A stretch of DNA of 64,000 nt. It comes from Hippophae tibetana. Its lineage: Eukaryota > Streptophyta > Magnoliopsida > Rosales > Elaeagnaceae. The stretch is from the NCBI GenBank assembly GCA_037013495.1, contig CM072801.1, positions 10,030,501 to 10,094,500 on the forward strand, given 5' to 3'. Below the pieces are notes generated by a model, which ran no database searches, had not been told where the DNA came from, and saw only the letters and a program-made list of their open reading frames with translations. Both the position numbers and the translations under genes were made by a program. Numbering within the stretch: position 1 is the stretch's first letter; each line of letters begins with the position of its first letter. Of this stretch, positions 39,501-53,126 are shown in pieces.

Positions 39501-42500
39501 TTACGAAAATGCATTTTATGATGAATTTCTTCCATTCAAGCATAATTTATGCCTACTTATTCAACTGTTTGCAGATTGCTACAAATTTTTATTCTCCAAA
39601 TATGAGTGTTGCAAATGAAAGCTTTCTTCCTCTGCTCAAGCGCCTTGATGACTGCATATCGTAAGTGGATTTTTTTTATTGCTAAGAGTTTGCAATTGCA
39701 TGCATGGGAGTTAGGACAATGCCTTGGAGACCTACTTGAGCATTATGTGGATATTTCGGTTTCGATTTTAACTTACCAACCTCAAACTTTTGTACTTATA
39801 TCAGGTATGTTGAAAGTAATAGTCAGTATGCAGAATCCAGTGTTTACTTGCTTAAATTTCGACAACTGCAGGTATAGCTCTGTAAGATGATTGGTTAGGT
39901 ATTAGGTTAATAAAATTCAATGTTTGATTATATTTCAATAAAAGTTTACTTGCTTGCTTTGACATATGGTAACATATTAATTGTACTATTTATGAATTTT
40001 GACAGTCTCGAGCCTTGGGTATGATTCGCTCTCATGTACTATTTGTACTCAAAAGTGCTGCTTCTCAGGTGAAGTAATTTCTGGGTTGGATAACTATTAA
40101 TGCAGGGAAACTTAGTAGTATTAAACAAAATACGCATAATAGAAAATCTTTCATTATGGTGGTTTTTTCCTTCATCAGGTCCAGGCGGTGATCCGTAGCA
40201 GCAGTGGCAGCAAAACGTCTCTTTCTGAGGGCTTTGAGGCATCTGTTATATATGTTCGTTTTAAGGCAGCAGCAAGTGAGGTATTTGCTTTGATGTTTTC
40301 TATTCTGTCAGTTATAGATAAGTTCATAGCGATGTGTTTCTCATGACTTGAAATCCAAGTGGATTGAGGAAAAGTTTTAAGGGATCTTCTAACTGAGCAG
40401 ATATCTCTCTGAATTGGATAATTGTAGCTTAAGCCAGTGCTGGGGGAGATTGAAAGCAGATCATCCAGGAAGGAGTATGTTCAGATACTTGCTGAATGCC
40501 ACAAGCTGTATTGTGAGCAGCGGCTTTCTTTGGTGAGCTTACATATGCTTGATTTGAGTAATTATTCATTATTTATTTTGTGCAGTTGCTCATCACTCAG
40601 ATTTTTTCCCTTAAATGTTCTCTAGGTAAAGGGCATAGTTCATCAACGTATATCCGAATTCACCAAGAAAGAGTCCTTGCCATCATTGACGAGATCTGGT
40701 TGTGCCTATCTTATGCAGGTAGCATTGAAATTACTAAAATGATAATTTCTCTTTTTAGATGTCATGAATGATGTAAAAACTTGGTAGCTTTGAGATACGT
40801 TTGCTAGGCATTTAGTTTTATTTGTTTTCTCATTTCTGTTTGAGGATGTTTTGGATTGAAATTATAGGATTGAAGACGGAGATTCGATTATGACTTTGAT
40901 AGACATGCTTGTAGGACCTCTTGAATGTTAGTCTGCTCAATTTATCTATTACTTGATCAAATAATTCAAGCCACTGCAGTCCAAACAAAGTATTGTTGAC
41001 TCTCTCAACAGATCTATAACAAAGTATTGTTGACTCTCTCAACAGATCTATAACAAAGTATTGTTGACTCTCTCAACAGATCTATAACAAAGTATTGTTG
41101 ACTCTCTCAACAGATCTATAGTGATGTTTATCTCATTTTACATGAAATGTTTTGGCATCTCTAATCGCATTCACTTTTCAACAAAGCGTATAAATTGTGA
41201 TAATAGAAATAAATAAATTTTTGTCAAGTAGGGAAAGGATGCTGCTGAAAAATTTTATTTTGTTAAATGTCCATCTAATGTAAAAGTATTAAATTTAGTT
41301 GTTTTCATAATTTTCATGTTAAGATGTTATTCTATACATTTTTTATTTGTTAAATAAAGTATATGCATCATCAGAAGCTTATAATTTTTATTTCCAAGTA
41401 TTTTTTTCTCATATTAGTGAGACAATTGAAAGCTGATAGCATGATTGGAAAGACATCAGTTATTTAACTAGACGTTCAAATATCTCATTTGTAATTTATG
41501 TTATAGTGCATGCATTCACAACTAGCCTCTGGTAAGGTTACTCTTGTAGCATCTCATCTATATTGGATATGTCCTTAACTTTTTTGATCTCAAAGTGTTT
41601 TCCCTTGTATATAAAAAATGTTTATATTGAAGCAAGTTTCATTTTATTTGATATATATAATTATTGTGTCATAATACTCTTTGCCTTGGAAACAGTTGAT
41701 CAGTTTTTAGAGCATGGATTTGTTTTCCCTATTTTAAATATATTCCTGTTTATTATAGGTATGCCAGCTTGAGCATCAACTCTTCGATCATTTTTTCCCT
41801 TCTTCTTCTGAGGATGTCTCTAGTTTGGCTTCACTAATAGATCCTCTGTAAGTGTTTCAAATTGTTGGGTATTTATTTATTTTCTTTTTAAGTATCAAGG
41901 TTGTCAAGTGGGTCCGACTAATTTTTTTTTTTGTAAGTATATTTTTTCACGCATGGGTTTAGGTACTACTTAGTTGGTCATATTTCTGTTAGCAGCGTAG
42001 AAGAGGAACTCTGTTTGTGAGCATAGTGTAAGGACTGGAAGTGGGGGAGGCTTATGTTGAACACTTTTCAGCAGATTCTTTTATTTTATTTTATTATTAT
42101 TTTTTTGGTGGGGAAGCACTCCTTAGAAAATTTATTTTGTAGGCTCTAGAGCATAAAAAAGAGAGAAATAAGAAGATAGAGAAGAAACATAAGGGAAAAA
42201 TACAATTGTGGCACACATTCACATCAAAATGGCGGACTCTGTTAGAAGGGCATCAGTAGTCCTGTAGCTTTAGGCAAAGGAGCTTATTAGTCTCATAATT
42301 TTTAACTGGAGCACTTTAATCCTAAAAAGGTGCACTTTAGTTCTAAAAAGGTGTACTTTTTAGGACACAAATCCTGTAGCTTCGGGTTTTTAGGATTAAA
42401 ATGCACATTAGAGTTATGAGGTTAAAGCTCTTCAGTTGAAAGTAACGGGACTAAAGCTCTTCTTTTGTAAAAGCTATGGAACCTCACATGTCCCTCACCC

Positions 42501-45500
42501 TAAAAAATATATAATGTTCTAAATGTTATAGGGTTACATTAGCATTTGTGAACTCTTGAACTATATTTCTCCATCCATTTTGCTAAACTAAAATAGAATA
42601 AGGCCTATCAACAATCCAAATATTTCTCTCTTTTTTTAAAGGACAGAAAATGTCTTTATTAATTACACCAGTGTCACATAAGGCTTAGCAAAATAGATGT
42701 GTCTCCTGTCATAATCAAGTACTACTACATCAGTAAGTTCTATGTCTTTAATGATGATCACCTCATTCAGGTCTACCTACCTATATGATACATTGCGGCC
42801 AAAACTTATTCACGAGACAAATGTTGATTTTCTTTGTGAACTTGTTGATATTCTTAAAGTTGAAGTCTTGGGAGAACAACTAAGCAGGCGGAGTGAATCA
42901 TTAGCAGGTTTACGTCCTACACTGGAAAGAATTCTTGCAGATGTTCATGAGCGGTTGACTTTCCGTGCCAGAACATATATCCGTGATGAGGTTATCTTTT
43001 GCTGGAGTTTTCCCTAAAAGCAGAAAGCACTTATCTACCTAAGATTTCCTATGTTCTATACTTCTATTTAGCTATACTCATTCCACATAGGTGATCCTTT
43101 GAGATGCCATTTGCTTGATGTATACTTGCCATAGTGTTTTCTTTTGTTAAAAATATTCTTTCAACTTTGTCTTTAATTTTATTGAATTTATTTGTCTCAA
43201 GGTCTCATACTCTCAAGTCTCAAGTTCTTTCCAAAATTTTAATTCATTTGCAATGAGAATATAGTTGGATAATGATATACTGTACTTAGATGAGATAATG
43301 TATGATGTTGTCCCTCCTCGCACTCATAAAATATATCTATTTTTCATCTTAACAATTTCTCTGGACAAGCTACAGTTTCTTTCTCATTTTATTTCCTTTT
43401 TGTTTTTTCTCTCCTTTGTATAATTTTTCCCCCCTCTCTCCAGATAGCGAATTACCTGCCTTTAGAAGAAGACTTGGATTACCCTTCAAAGCTGCAACAA
43501 TTGGCAGAGACAAGACCTGAAACATCTTCAGTAAAGTGTTTAAAATTTTTCTTATAGCATCCACGTTTTATTGTTGAAATTTCATTTTGTTTACCGTCAT
43601 TTGTCAGCATATCTGAATCTTGTTTTAGTCTTTGGTTTTGTTATAGTTTTCAGCAAATAAAAGGATGAAATATGTCGTCTACATTATTTTATTTTAAGTA
43701 TTAATTACAAAATTAATGTGGCTTACCTTACAGGCTTGTTCTTTCTGGCAAAATGCTAAAGTGCATTAGTGGCACCACATATTGAATTGGGTGTTTGTTT
43801 CTCTTCTCAAACTAGATGTGTAGAATTAGAAAACTTGCGTATAGTGAGGAATAAACACAAGCTGGATTTTCCAATATATGTTATTGGGTAGCATTTCTAT
43901 CATGGTTATTTCAAATGTTATGTGAGATACTGTACCGTGTCCATGTAATGGTTTTTGTCTGGGCAGTTTGTGCACTTATCATGCATAAATTACATTTTTT
44001 TACTACAGTACTTAAAATGTATTCTTTGTTTAAAATTTTAGGTTGATGAAAACTCAGATGTCTTCAAATCATGGTATCCACCACTTGAGAAAACAATATC
44101 TTGCCTTTCAAAATTGTACCGCTGTTTAGAACCAGCTGTTTTCACCGGTCTAGCACAGGTAACTTATCATTCCAAGGTGACTTTGTTTTGCTACCGTCTT
44201 ATTAATTACATAATTTACTTAATAGTTGGTTACTGCTGTATTCATCAGGAAGCAGTTGAAGTTTGTTCCTTATCCATTCAGGTGAGTAATCTGAAAAGCA
44301 ATAAACTCTCTTGGTATCAAGTGGCCACAAATTTCTTGCATATTTCTAATTCTATTTTTTGTATAGAATTTGGTACCTATTATTTTGTTTCTTCGTCAAT
44401 ATGTTTAAAGTTCTTTTTGTACTTATGATTTTTTTCATTTAGCCATTTGATATTGATTGGGCACTTCCCTTCATATTTTGCAGAAAGCAAGCAAACTAAT
44501 TGCAAAGAAATCATCACCAATGGATGGGCAACTTTTCCTCATAAAGCATCTTCTTATCTTAAGGGAACAGGTAAATCCCATTTTGCATTATCTTTTTCTT
44601 TGGTTTCTTTTCTATTAATGTATATGACATTGTTCATGACTATTCATTTTTCTTTCCCAGATTGCACCTTTTGATATTGAATTCTCAGTGACACACAAGG
44701 AACTTGATTTTTCTCATTTGCTGGTAAGTTGTTTTGTTTTCTTTCTTATTCTTCTTTTTTTCTTTTTCTTTTCTGTCTTCATCCCAGATGTGACAGTTGT
44801 ATTTCTTGTTTCAATGAAATTATTGTCTAATTCATGAGTTGTAAAAAAATATAATTAAACTATTCTGGCGTATTACTTTTATGTAAACTGTATATATATC
44901 CGGTGGAAGTCATAGCAACTCTTTTCCTCTGCCTAATTAGAGATAACCTAAAGTCTTTATTGTCTTTCTTTTGCCTTAAAAGACTTCTAATTTTAAATAT
45001 TTTTATTCCTTTTATAGCTTATTTATTCTCCCGATACAATATAATTAAATTCCTTTTTGTTAATATATATAAAAAAAAAGTGAGTGAACCATTTATAGCT
45101 GAGGCAATAACTCCAAATTTTTGGTTGCTTTTTTAACTAGGGCATATCTATTGACTGGGAGCTTACTTATCCACCCATAGAGATATTAAATGAAATCTGT
45201 TGAATATTTTAATAGTTTATTATGTCAAAACATTTCTTTTAATAATTGTTATTTCAAAAATAAAATTACAGAAGATGCCTCTGCCCTGCAGATGTTACCA
45301 ATCCTAGTCATTTACATATAGTTTGCCAAGTTCCAATAACAATATATACTTTTAAAGGAATCTCCTACACAATTTGGTTTGTAGGATACTTTATGTGCCT
45401 GTGTGAACTTGAAGAAACTATTGTATCAGTATACTGAATTAATGCCTTTTGATTTTTATCACAATAAAAAAATTAGTCAATTAAGCTCTGAAGACTAGCA

Positions 45501-48267
45501 TATCTAACTGAACAGTCATTTAGGTTACAATCAATTGTCTACTACTTTGGGTAGTTTAATCTATGATTTACTATCTTGGACTGGAACTTATTTTTGGAAC
45601 ACCGCTGCCAGGAGCATTTGAGACGAATTCTTAGAGGACAAGCTTCTCTATTCGACTGGTCTAGATCTACTTCATTGGCAAGAACCTTATCTCCCAGAGT
45701 TTTGGAGAGTCAAATAGATGCCAAAAAGGTTTGTAAGCTTTCCTTTCAATCTGAATCCTTTTTAACTTATTTGACAGCATGTACTACTTTAAGTATCTTA
45801 AGATCATTGATTGAACCATTTCTATGTTTTTGACTGGACTCATTAAATCTTCTTTGATGTCTTTCTTGTAGTGTTGCATTTAGGCATAATGTTAATGTCA
45901 AGCATGATTCCGAGATATTGACATTTTAATATACTGTTTTTCATTGTTTCAGCATATCTTTAGACGACATTAACTCTTGATAATGATGTTTTCCTTTTTA
46001 TTCCCTCTTACGTCGGGCCCACCTGCCCCCTTAGTTACACACTAACAACTCCGCACAATAGCTACTAGTCTTCTTCTCAATGAAAGCAAGAATTGGGACT
46101 TAAGAGAGTCGATGCTTACTTCCTCATCAAGTCCCATACTCATTTGAGCATTTTTAGGTCATAAGTTGCCACCATAACTTCCATTTGTGTTCGTAGTGGT
46201 TAGATATTTATGAAAATGGTTGCTATTGATGTGCTTATAGCTAAAACCATAATTTTTTACCTTATCAAACTAACCAAATTTTTAATAGGAATAGAAAGGC
46301 TTTGACTTTTGTTATATGAGCTATGGATTTGGTAAGAGATTAGAAGTATGAATGGAACAGTTGAACTGTGGAAAGATACCTAGTCGAATAAGCACAATTT
46401 TTTGTTATTAAATTTAAACGGCCTACTTGAGTTACAATTATGAGAAGAAAGTATGCTGGAAACAACCTGTTTATTTCACCTATTATTCGATTAGGCTGTG
46501 ATGGAAAAGGAAAAGATATTGGTTAGGTTTACTTGAATTTTTTTGCCATTGTTATTTTATTCCCATTAATGTTCTTTTCTTGCAGGAGCTGGAGAAAAGC
46601 CTGAAAGCCACTTGTGAGGAGTTCATTATGTCAGTGACTAAGCTTGTTGTGGATCCTATGCTTTCTTTTGTCACAAAGGTTTGTTCACTTAATAATCATT
46701 TTACTTTTTTATAATTTATATGATCAGAACTTTGCATAACTGTCAAAACTAAAGCCTAGGCATATGTGACTATAAACCAAAAATACCATATACATTGGGA
46801 TTCACGTTCCATGCACTTTATGTATGCCCTTACGATACTTTGAGTAGAATTCAGAAATTAGGATAGTAGTTTTGTGTAATTATCTAACCTTGGCTTCATA
46901 ACTGCTATAAAATATAAGTACAGATATTAGAAAAAAGATTAACTATTTCATTAGTCCCCTACCTTTAAATAACTTCTTACAGAGGTCCCTAAACTTTTAA
47001 ATCGTATGATTTAGTCCTTAAAAACTTTTAAAACTTCACATATATGTCCTAGCTTGTACTAAAATACATACATTCAAAATTTTGGAACCTATGTGTTAAG
47101 TTTTAAAAAGTTTTTAAGGATTAAGTCATAAATTTACAAGTTTAGAGACTTATGTATGAAGTTACTTAAAGCTTGAGAACTAAATCATATATTGTAAAAG
47201 TTTAGAGACTTATGTGTAAATCTAGTCAAAGTTTGGGGAATGATGATATGATTTAGCCTAGAAAAAAAAAATGCTTCATGGAGCCTTCTATTATCATCTT
47301 GTCCATGAAGTTGTATTTATTTTGGTAGGTCACAGCAGTGAAAGTGGCATTGTCCTCGGGTAGCCAGAAGCCGGAATCAGCTATGGCCAAACCTCTGAAG
47401 GATCAAGCGTTTGCTACTCCAGATAAAGTGGCTGAGCTTGTTCAAAAGGTACGCTGCGCACGTAGTTAATACATGTTTTGTTAATAGCTGCTACAAGAAG
47501 GCATTATTTTTCCTGTTCTATTTGACATTTCAAAGTTATGTGTTCTCGGAAAAAAAACAGTACTAACAAAGATTACTTCTTTGCTCCTTAAGTTGAATGT
47601 TGCTTATTAGAATGTAAAGGTTCCTACTATGGGTGATCTTTTTGATTTCCCTTGTATTTTCTGGAACAGGTCAGCTCTGCTATAAAACAAGAGTTGCCAA
47701 ATGTGATGGCAAAGATGAAGCTTTATCTGCAAAATCCATCGACGAGAACTATATTATTCAAACCAATAAAGTAAGCTTATGATTCATAATTAGAATATAA
47801 CATACAATTTTTTTCCCAAAATATATCTGAATTAACCTGATCCAAATTTTTACTTGATTAATGAATCTTGTTCAACATTTTGTTTTAGCTTTTTTTTTTC
47901 TTTTCTCTTATGGTATCGTTTGGAATCTTCGTAACCCATGTTGAAGTTCTCCATATATGCATTGAAATCCCCGTAATAGCATGTACAAGTTATGTATATA
48001 ATCAAATTAACCTCAAAATATCATGTCAATTTTACTTAGTATGTATATATATGTACACTCGAATGTACATTATGTAAACTAATTTATAATTATGGATATC
48101 TTAAATCTTTTTTCAAAATTTTCATTTGGTACAGAACAAATATAGTCGAAGCTCATGTACAAGTACAAACCTTGTTGAAGACCGAGTATTCGCCGGAAGA
48201 AATACAAAGCATGATAAATATGCCCTCTATACAGGATGTCGAAGAGCAATTGAACAACCTCTTGTAG
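36572..48267 (+). CDS. COG3: Conserved oligomeric Golgi complex subunit 3
   Basis: Subunit of the COG tether, which captures retrograde vesicles at Golgi membranes and keeps glycosylation enzymes in place. I rebuilt 25 exons, all GT..AG with consistent phases, giving 785 aa, close to the usual plant COG3 length: 36572-36661, 36883-36966, 37079-37192, 38648-38692, 38800-38874, 38965-39060, 39181-39258, 39575-39660, 39805-39871, 40006-40068, 40179-40280, 40428-40532, 40626-40718, 41759-41847, 42771-42990, 43444-43530, 44042-44158, 44249-44281, 44484-44570, 44661-44723, 45612-45728, 46586-46678, 47329-47448, 47670-47770, 48135-48267. The Sec34-type region (about residues 97-266) starts [10 protein letters not shown] and is rich in heptad-like helices. 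The C-terminal half contains [16 protein letters not shown] and ends QLNNLL. No frameshift or early stop was found. Several introns carry repeat insertions. Confidence 0.97.
37671..37980. mobile_element. Inverted-repeat element in COG3 intron 3
   Basis: 'taaatagattttatttgc' at the left is mirrored by 'aaaaaaatctattta' at the right, and further inside 'attacaaaagtattac' is partly matched by 'acaattacaaaattc' in reverse. It lies wholly in intron 3 (37193-38647) and is a candidate MITE without a confirmed target duplication. Confidence 0.35.
40984..41119. repeat. Four 34-bp tandem repeats in COG3 intron 13
   Basis: The unit 'aacaaagtattgttgact..agatctat' (34 bases) repeats four times with essentially no differences. 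It lies between exons 13 and 14. Perfect copies suggest recent expansion, so length is likely to vary between individuals. Confidence 0.95.
42256..42492. mobile_element. MITE-like inverted repeat in COG3 intron 14
   Basis: Two imperfect arms of about 100 bases face each other. The left has 'gtagctttaggcaaagg..', 'aactggagcactttaatcct'. The right, read in reverse complement, has 'atagcttttacaaaagaag..', 'caactgaagagcttta' and 'attttaatcct'. This can fold into a long hairpin within the intron transcript. Confidence 0.45.
46935..47260. mobile_element. MITE-like inverted repeat in COG3 intron 22
   Basis: The left half has 'ggtccctaaacttttaaatc' and 'tttagtccttaaaaac'. The right half contains the same phrases reversed and diverged ('gtttttaaggattaag', 'aaagtttagagac', 'caaagtttgggga'). 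The pattern 'tagtccctaaacttt' is common in plant intronic inverted repeats. It gives a long imperfect hairpin. Confidence 0.5.
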
Positions 48268-49224
48268 GCTAATCGTGAGTTTAATGACTTGACATAGCTG
48301 TTCCAGTTGAAATATGATTATTATCCATGGTAGGATTATACTTTGAGATTATTGGAGACCTTCATGCGAGATTAAACGTCCAAATTTTACTGAATGAAAT
48401 AGATTGTGTATTATGTATCAATTTTGATTTCCATATTAAGCCAACTGATTAGTCAATCTGATGTTTGGGGAAAACAGACCTTAAGTTGTGTTTTTATCTC
48501 AGAATTATATGTTTATTTGTTAAACAAGTTTGAGAAGCACAATAAATGATACAGATGGGTAATCACATAAAATTAAGTTGCGGAAATTTCGCAATAAATA
48601 TTTAGTAAAGTTGTGAGAAGCAAGGGGTGTGTGGGGAAAAAAATGAATAAATAAAGCTGTGCGGAAAATTGACATGGACGTGTAACCAATTTTTTTTTTG
48701 TTATATGCTTATGTAAACATGAATTTTCCCTATTTTATACCCAAAACACTTTTGACTATAAATTGTTGCAGAATGATGTACTGTTCAAATAGTTTCTGCT
48801 CAAAATATTAAGATTATGGGGTAGAAGCCAAAGTTTTTTTTATTAGAAGGCAAAGGTCTAAAGACTATCTGAATGTATATTTGTAGATAAATGTTCATAA
48901 CACATAATTATGTAATTATTTTTATACCTATAACTTTCATATCGTCTGTTAAAATTATTTTAAAAGCTAAATAAGTGATATTTTTCTAATAATGTTGATA
49001 CATGTCACAATATAAAAAATATGGGCGTAAACTTGTTTTATTAACATTCTCATTTTTTTATGAAATTATTTAATTTTATTGAAAGAGATCTAAGAATGTC
49101 ACGATGCTTCTTGACAAAGAGACTATTTGAAAAAATCAACTATGTGTTTCAATCCTAACATCTTTAATTGCCGGTATTTGGTTTTGCCTATTATGATAGG
49201 TAAAAATAAAGAGATTATTTAGAG
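48268..49224. other. COG3 3' flank and spacer
   Basis: The first few hundred bases are likely the COG3 3' untranslated region. No further gene was recognised before the LINE relic. Confidence 0.6.
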
Positions 49225-50830
49225 AAACAAGATAGGATGTGGAGGAAGTTTTAATGTTGGAAAGAGAAATACTTATCTATAATTGGGAAAGAGGTTATGT
49301 TGAAGTTAGTAATATAAATTATCCCAACTTATACAATGAGTTTTTTAAGTTGCGCTTAAACTTGTGCATTGATTTGTAAAGTTTGATGACAAAATTTTAG
49401 TAGAGATATGACTTTGATAAGAGATCCATCCATTAGATAGCCTAGAAGAAGTCACGTAAGTCAAAGGCGTTAGATGAACTTGGTTTTAAGAATGTCATAT
49501 TTTGATCAAGATTTAATCTTAAAGTATATTTGGAGACATCTAATTAATTTTTTGAATTTCTCTCTAACTAATTTTTCCTCTTATTTGTAAAGAAGTTTGT
49601 GTTGGAAATATGAACTATGCAACCAATTTAAAGTGGAGGATTGAAAAAAGAGACGAAGTGAGGGTTTGTAAAGACCTTTGGTTGCCTTATTATACTTTTT
49701 TCAAGAATATCTCACCTCGTGTACTTCTTGAGAATACTTACCTGGCTTATCTAATTAAGAAAGTTGTATTATGGAAATAAAGTTTAATTAAAAGTGTTTT
49801 TATGGAATAAGATGTGAATACCATTTTGAGAATTCTTTTAGCTACTAATCAACGCGAGGATAAGCTTATATGGGATAGTAGTGTAAATGGTATTTTCTTT
49901 GTTAAAAGTGCTTGTTGATTGGTTGAAGAATATCAAAAATTGATGTCTAATGATGACTTAGTGGTTGAATATAGTAATATAAGTAGTTGGACTTGGTGGA
50001 AAGATATTTAGAGTATAAATGTTTTAGATGAGGTGAAATTGTTCATTTAGAAGGCATGTTATGAAGCTCTCTTAACAAAGGCCAATTTGTGTAAAAGAAA
50101 ATAGTCAACTTTCCTTGGTGTAAGGAAGCTTTCAATTTTCATAGCATTTTCTCTAATTATGTGAGTCTGTCATTTATTGAGATCTAGATTTATATGTATC
50201 ATATTTCTCTAATAAGGATGTTAGTTTTTTTTGTTTCTTAGTTTAGGCTTTATTGCATAATCGAAATAATGTAATACATGGTGAGAGTGGAAGATGTGCT
50301 CAAAAACACTCTTGGTTGGGCTATGTTAACAGGGGAGTTTTTTAAAATTCAAGCAATAGACAAAAGTGGGATCCATTGTGACGATTTTAGGACTATCACT
50401 TACTTGAATAGGAAATGGGAGAAACCTAAGGAGTGTTTGATCAAAATTAATACTGACATTGCTATCAGAGTTGATAAAGTTAAAAGACTTGATTTTGTGA
50501 CTATAGATACTTTTAGAAGATTATTATGGGTTGTTACACAACTTTTTTGTGGATTGTTATCTCCATCGAGTGCTAACTGCAAGCTCTTGTGCTTTCGTGT
50601 AAGTTGTTATTAATTTTGGTTACTTTAATGTTGTTTTTGGATCCAAATGTGTAAATACAATTAGTTTATTTAACAAATCTTAGCATTGTTTTGATCCTGA
50701 TGGTGTGTTGATGGAGGAAATATAGAGGTTGAGGAGTTTGTGATCCAATACGGATCCAGAAAAGTAAACTTGATTGCTTATGAGGTGGTTGCGCATGCAG
50801 TGATGTTAGTGGACGATGTGTTTTAAAATT
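49225..50830 (+). mobile_element. Decayed LINE (non-LTR retrotransposon), 3' part of ORF2
   Basis: Translation in broken frames gives the usual order after a plant LINE reverse transcriptase. First comes DRMWRKF.CWKEKYLS..GKEVMLK (49231-49320), then LGFKNVIFDQDLILKYIWR (about 49480-49530). A region with KDLWLPYYTFFKNISPRV (49660-49720) follows, then a zf-RVT-like WTWWKDI..VLDEVKLF..KACYEALLTKANLCKRK (49990-50100). Last is an RNase H-like stretch with KWEKPKECLIKINTDIAI (50420-50470) and RKVNLIAYEVVAHAV near 50760-50800. Stop codons and frameshifts interrupt it throughout. The frame 50278-50613 is part of this relic, not a separate gene. The 5' part of the element is absent. Confidence 0.85.
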
Positions 50831-53126
50831 GTTAAATTAGCCCAAAACAAATTTTAGGCCTAAAATCTAATATCTATTAAACCCTTGCCTTCTATATATA
50901 TATATATACGTGTGTGTTGTTTTCGTGCTAAAGATAGGAGCGGTAAGAAAAGGTACTGCCAAATAGAGAGCATAAGTTGTTGTTGAAACCCAACTCTCAT
51001 TTTGTTTTAAAATTTTCGGTCGATGCCTTTTAACTAGAACCCTTGTTGTCGGTGTCCAAATTTTGCATCTCTGTTTCATTTGAAAACAAAGTTAGAGGAA
51101 TGAATGTTTCTCTAATGTTTTATATCTTTGTGTTGCGTGAAACAGAAGAGAAATGAAAGCTATTAACTGTTAATATTTGATAAAATATTAAATTTGTTTA
51201 TTTATATATTATTAATAAATTAAATAAAGTTATATTCTAATTATATTTGAGTTGTACAAATATATAAAAAAAAATCCCATCTTTATATAACTTAAATATG
51301 CAAATTTGAAGGTACTTAGATGCCGTTAAGTGTACAAATCGTCTTTCCCTTTGTCATCATTTGTATAAAAAATTGTTGAATTCATTTGAGATGTAGCTGA
51401 AAATGTCTATCAACATTCATATTGTTTACTTTTAAATATCATTAGCAGCAGAAATGATGTTGTTTTCAAATTCTTATTTTTTTTCTTTTTGACCCAAATT
51501 TATTAGTAACTATAAGTCTATAACCCTAATATTGATTCATTTTTCTTATCAAAATTATTTTATTTTATTTTTTTGCATGTTAAAGTTTGACAAAATTATC
51601 TTTATTTAATTTTTTTTTTTTTGAAAATAAGATATTAGTAAATTCTTTTACATATTATTTTACTTAGATATATTGTTTTATTATTTATATATAACACTTA
51701 ATTTAATTATTTACCAATTAATTTCATTTTTTTACTTATGTACTATATACTATTACATATATATTATAAATTAAAAAAATAGCTAAGTATATTATTTTTT
51801 ATAAAAAAATTATTTTATTTATATAAAATATAATATTTTTTTTTTCAAAAGAAAAAAACCAATATTATAAGAGAATTTTGATAAAGTTGGTATTTCTTAT
51901 TCTCTCATATTTTGATTTAATATATTTTCTTTTCATATAATATGATTTTTTATTTTTTTTGCTTGTTTCAATTCAAAAATAATAGTAAATAATATTAAAG
52001 ATAATTATTTTAAATATTTTTGTTTTTATTTATTCTAATTCATCCACATATAATTTCAATTTTTTTTTTAAGATTAGTGACACCCTTAGAGTTAAACAGA
52101 TTGTACAGCATACTAGATATTATATCATTTTCGGGGTCTTTAAAGTATCTGACATCATACCGTTCTTAGAGAGAGAAATTCTAAATAATCTCATCATTTA
52201 AAACATTTAAAGCAAAATGGTACAGACCAATAGCAAGAGTAAAAAAATATTATTATTCTATCATATTTCAAATCATCCGAACAATCATAAGTAGACTTCA
52301 ACGAAATGTCATAAAATCCATTTTAACATATACGGAATGAGTCAGAAAAATTTAATTTATTTTACTGTTATATTGTAATATAAAATTTTAAATTTTTATG
52401 TTAATATTTTATTATAATTTTTTATGAAAATTATTTAAAATAAAAAATATAATATAATAAAATTCATATATAAATTACATTAACTAATTAATACTACTTT
52501 AAAATTTAATAAAAAAATATATAGAAGCATAAAATATTAATATAATTAGTTATTAAAATAAGATGTTAAATAATATTATAGTATAATATATATTTATGAA
52601 TATATATATATAATTAAAATTTAAAAAATAATAAAATATTATTTCACTTATTATTTGCGATCTATTGTTAAACGTGTTAATTTAGTATTATTTATTATAT
52701 TTTTATCTTATTATAACACTAATAATTAGGATAAATAGTTATAATATATGTTAATATATAACATGTTTCATATAAGATTATTTTGTATGTAATTTATTTT
52801 GAATAAAAAAATTTTGCTTTATCATTCCACCTGTAACTAAAAATCTACATAAATATAGACATAAATACTTAAAAAATAAATTAAATGATAAAACAATGAA
52901 TTAAATTACAAATATATTAAAATTTTATTACTACCACATATAATAACACACATAAAATAAAAATGTGGGTTCATTTAGTTATTTTTTTATAAAAAAAATT
53001 CAACCGGTGCTACAACCCCATGTAGCCCCGTATGATGCACTGCCCTTGAACATATAGAATTGGTTCAACAAGGCGTCAAAGTGGACATCTTAATTATTTT
53101 AGTTTTATAAGAAATACTTAAGTCAC
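50831..53126. other. AT-rich intergenic DNA, no gene seen
   Basis: AT-rich sequence with one (TA)n stretch at about 50894-50908. The minus-strand frame 50867-51079 crosses that repeat and has no domain. Confidence 0.6.

Noticed and set aside
50278..50613. 111-codon frame that could be called a small gene
   Set aside because: The KINTDIAI motif and neighbours show it is the RNase H-like end of the decayed LINE.
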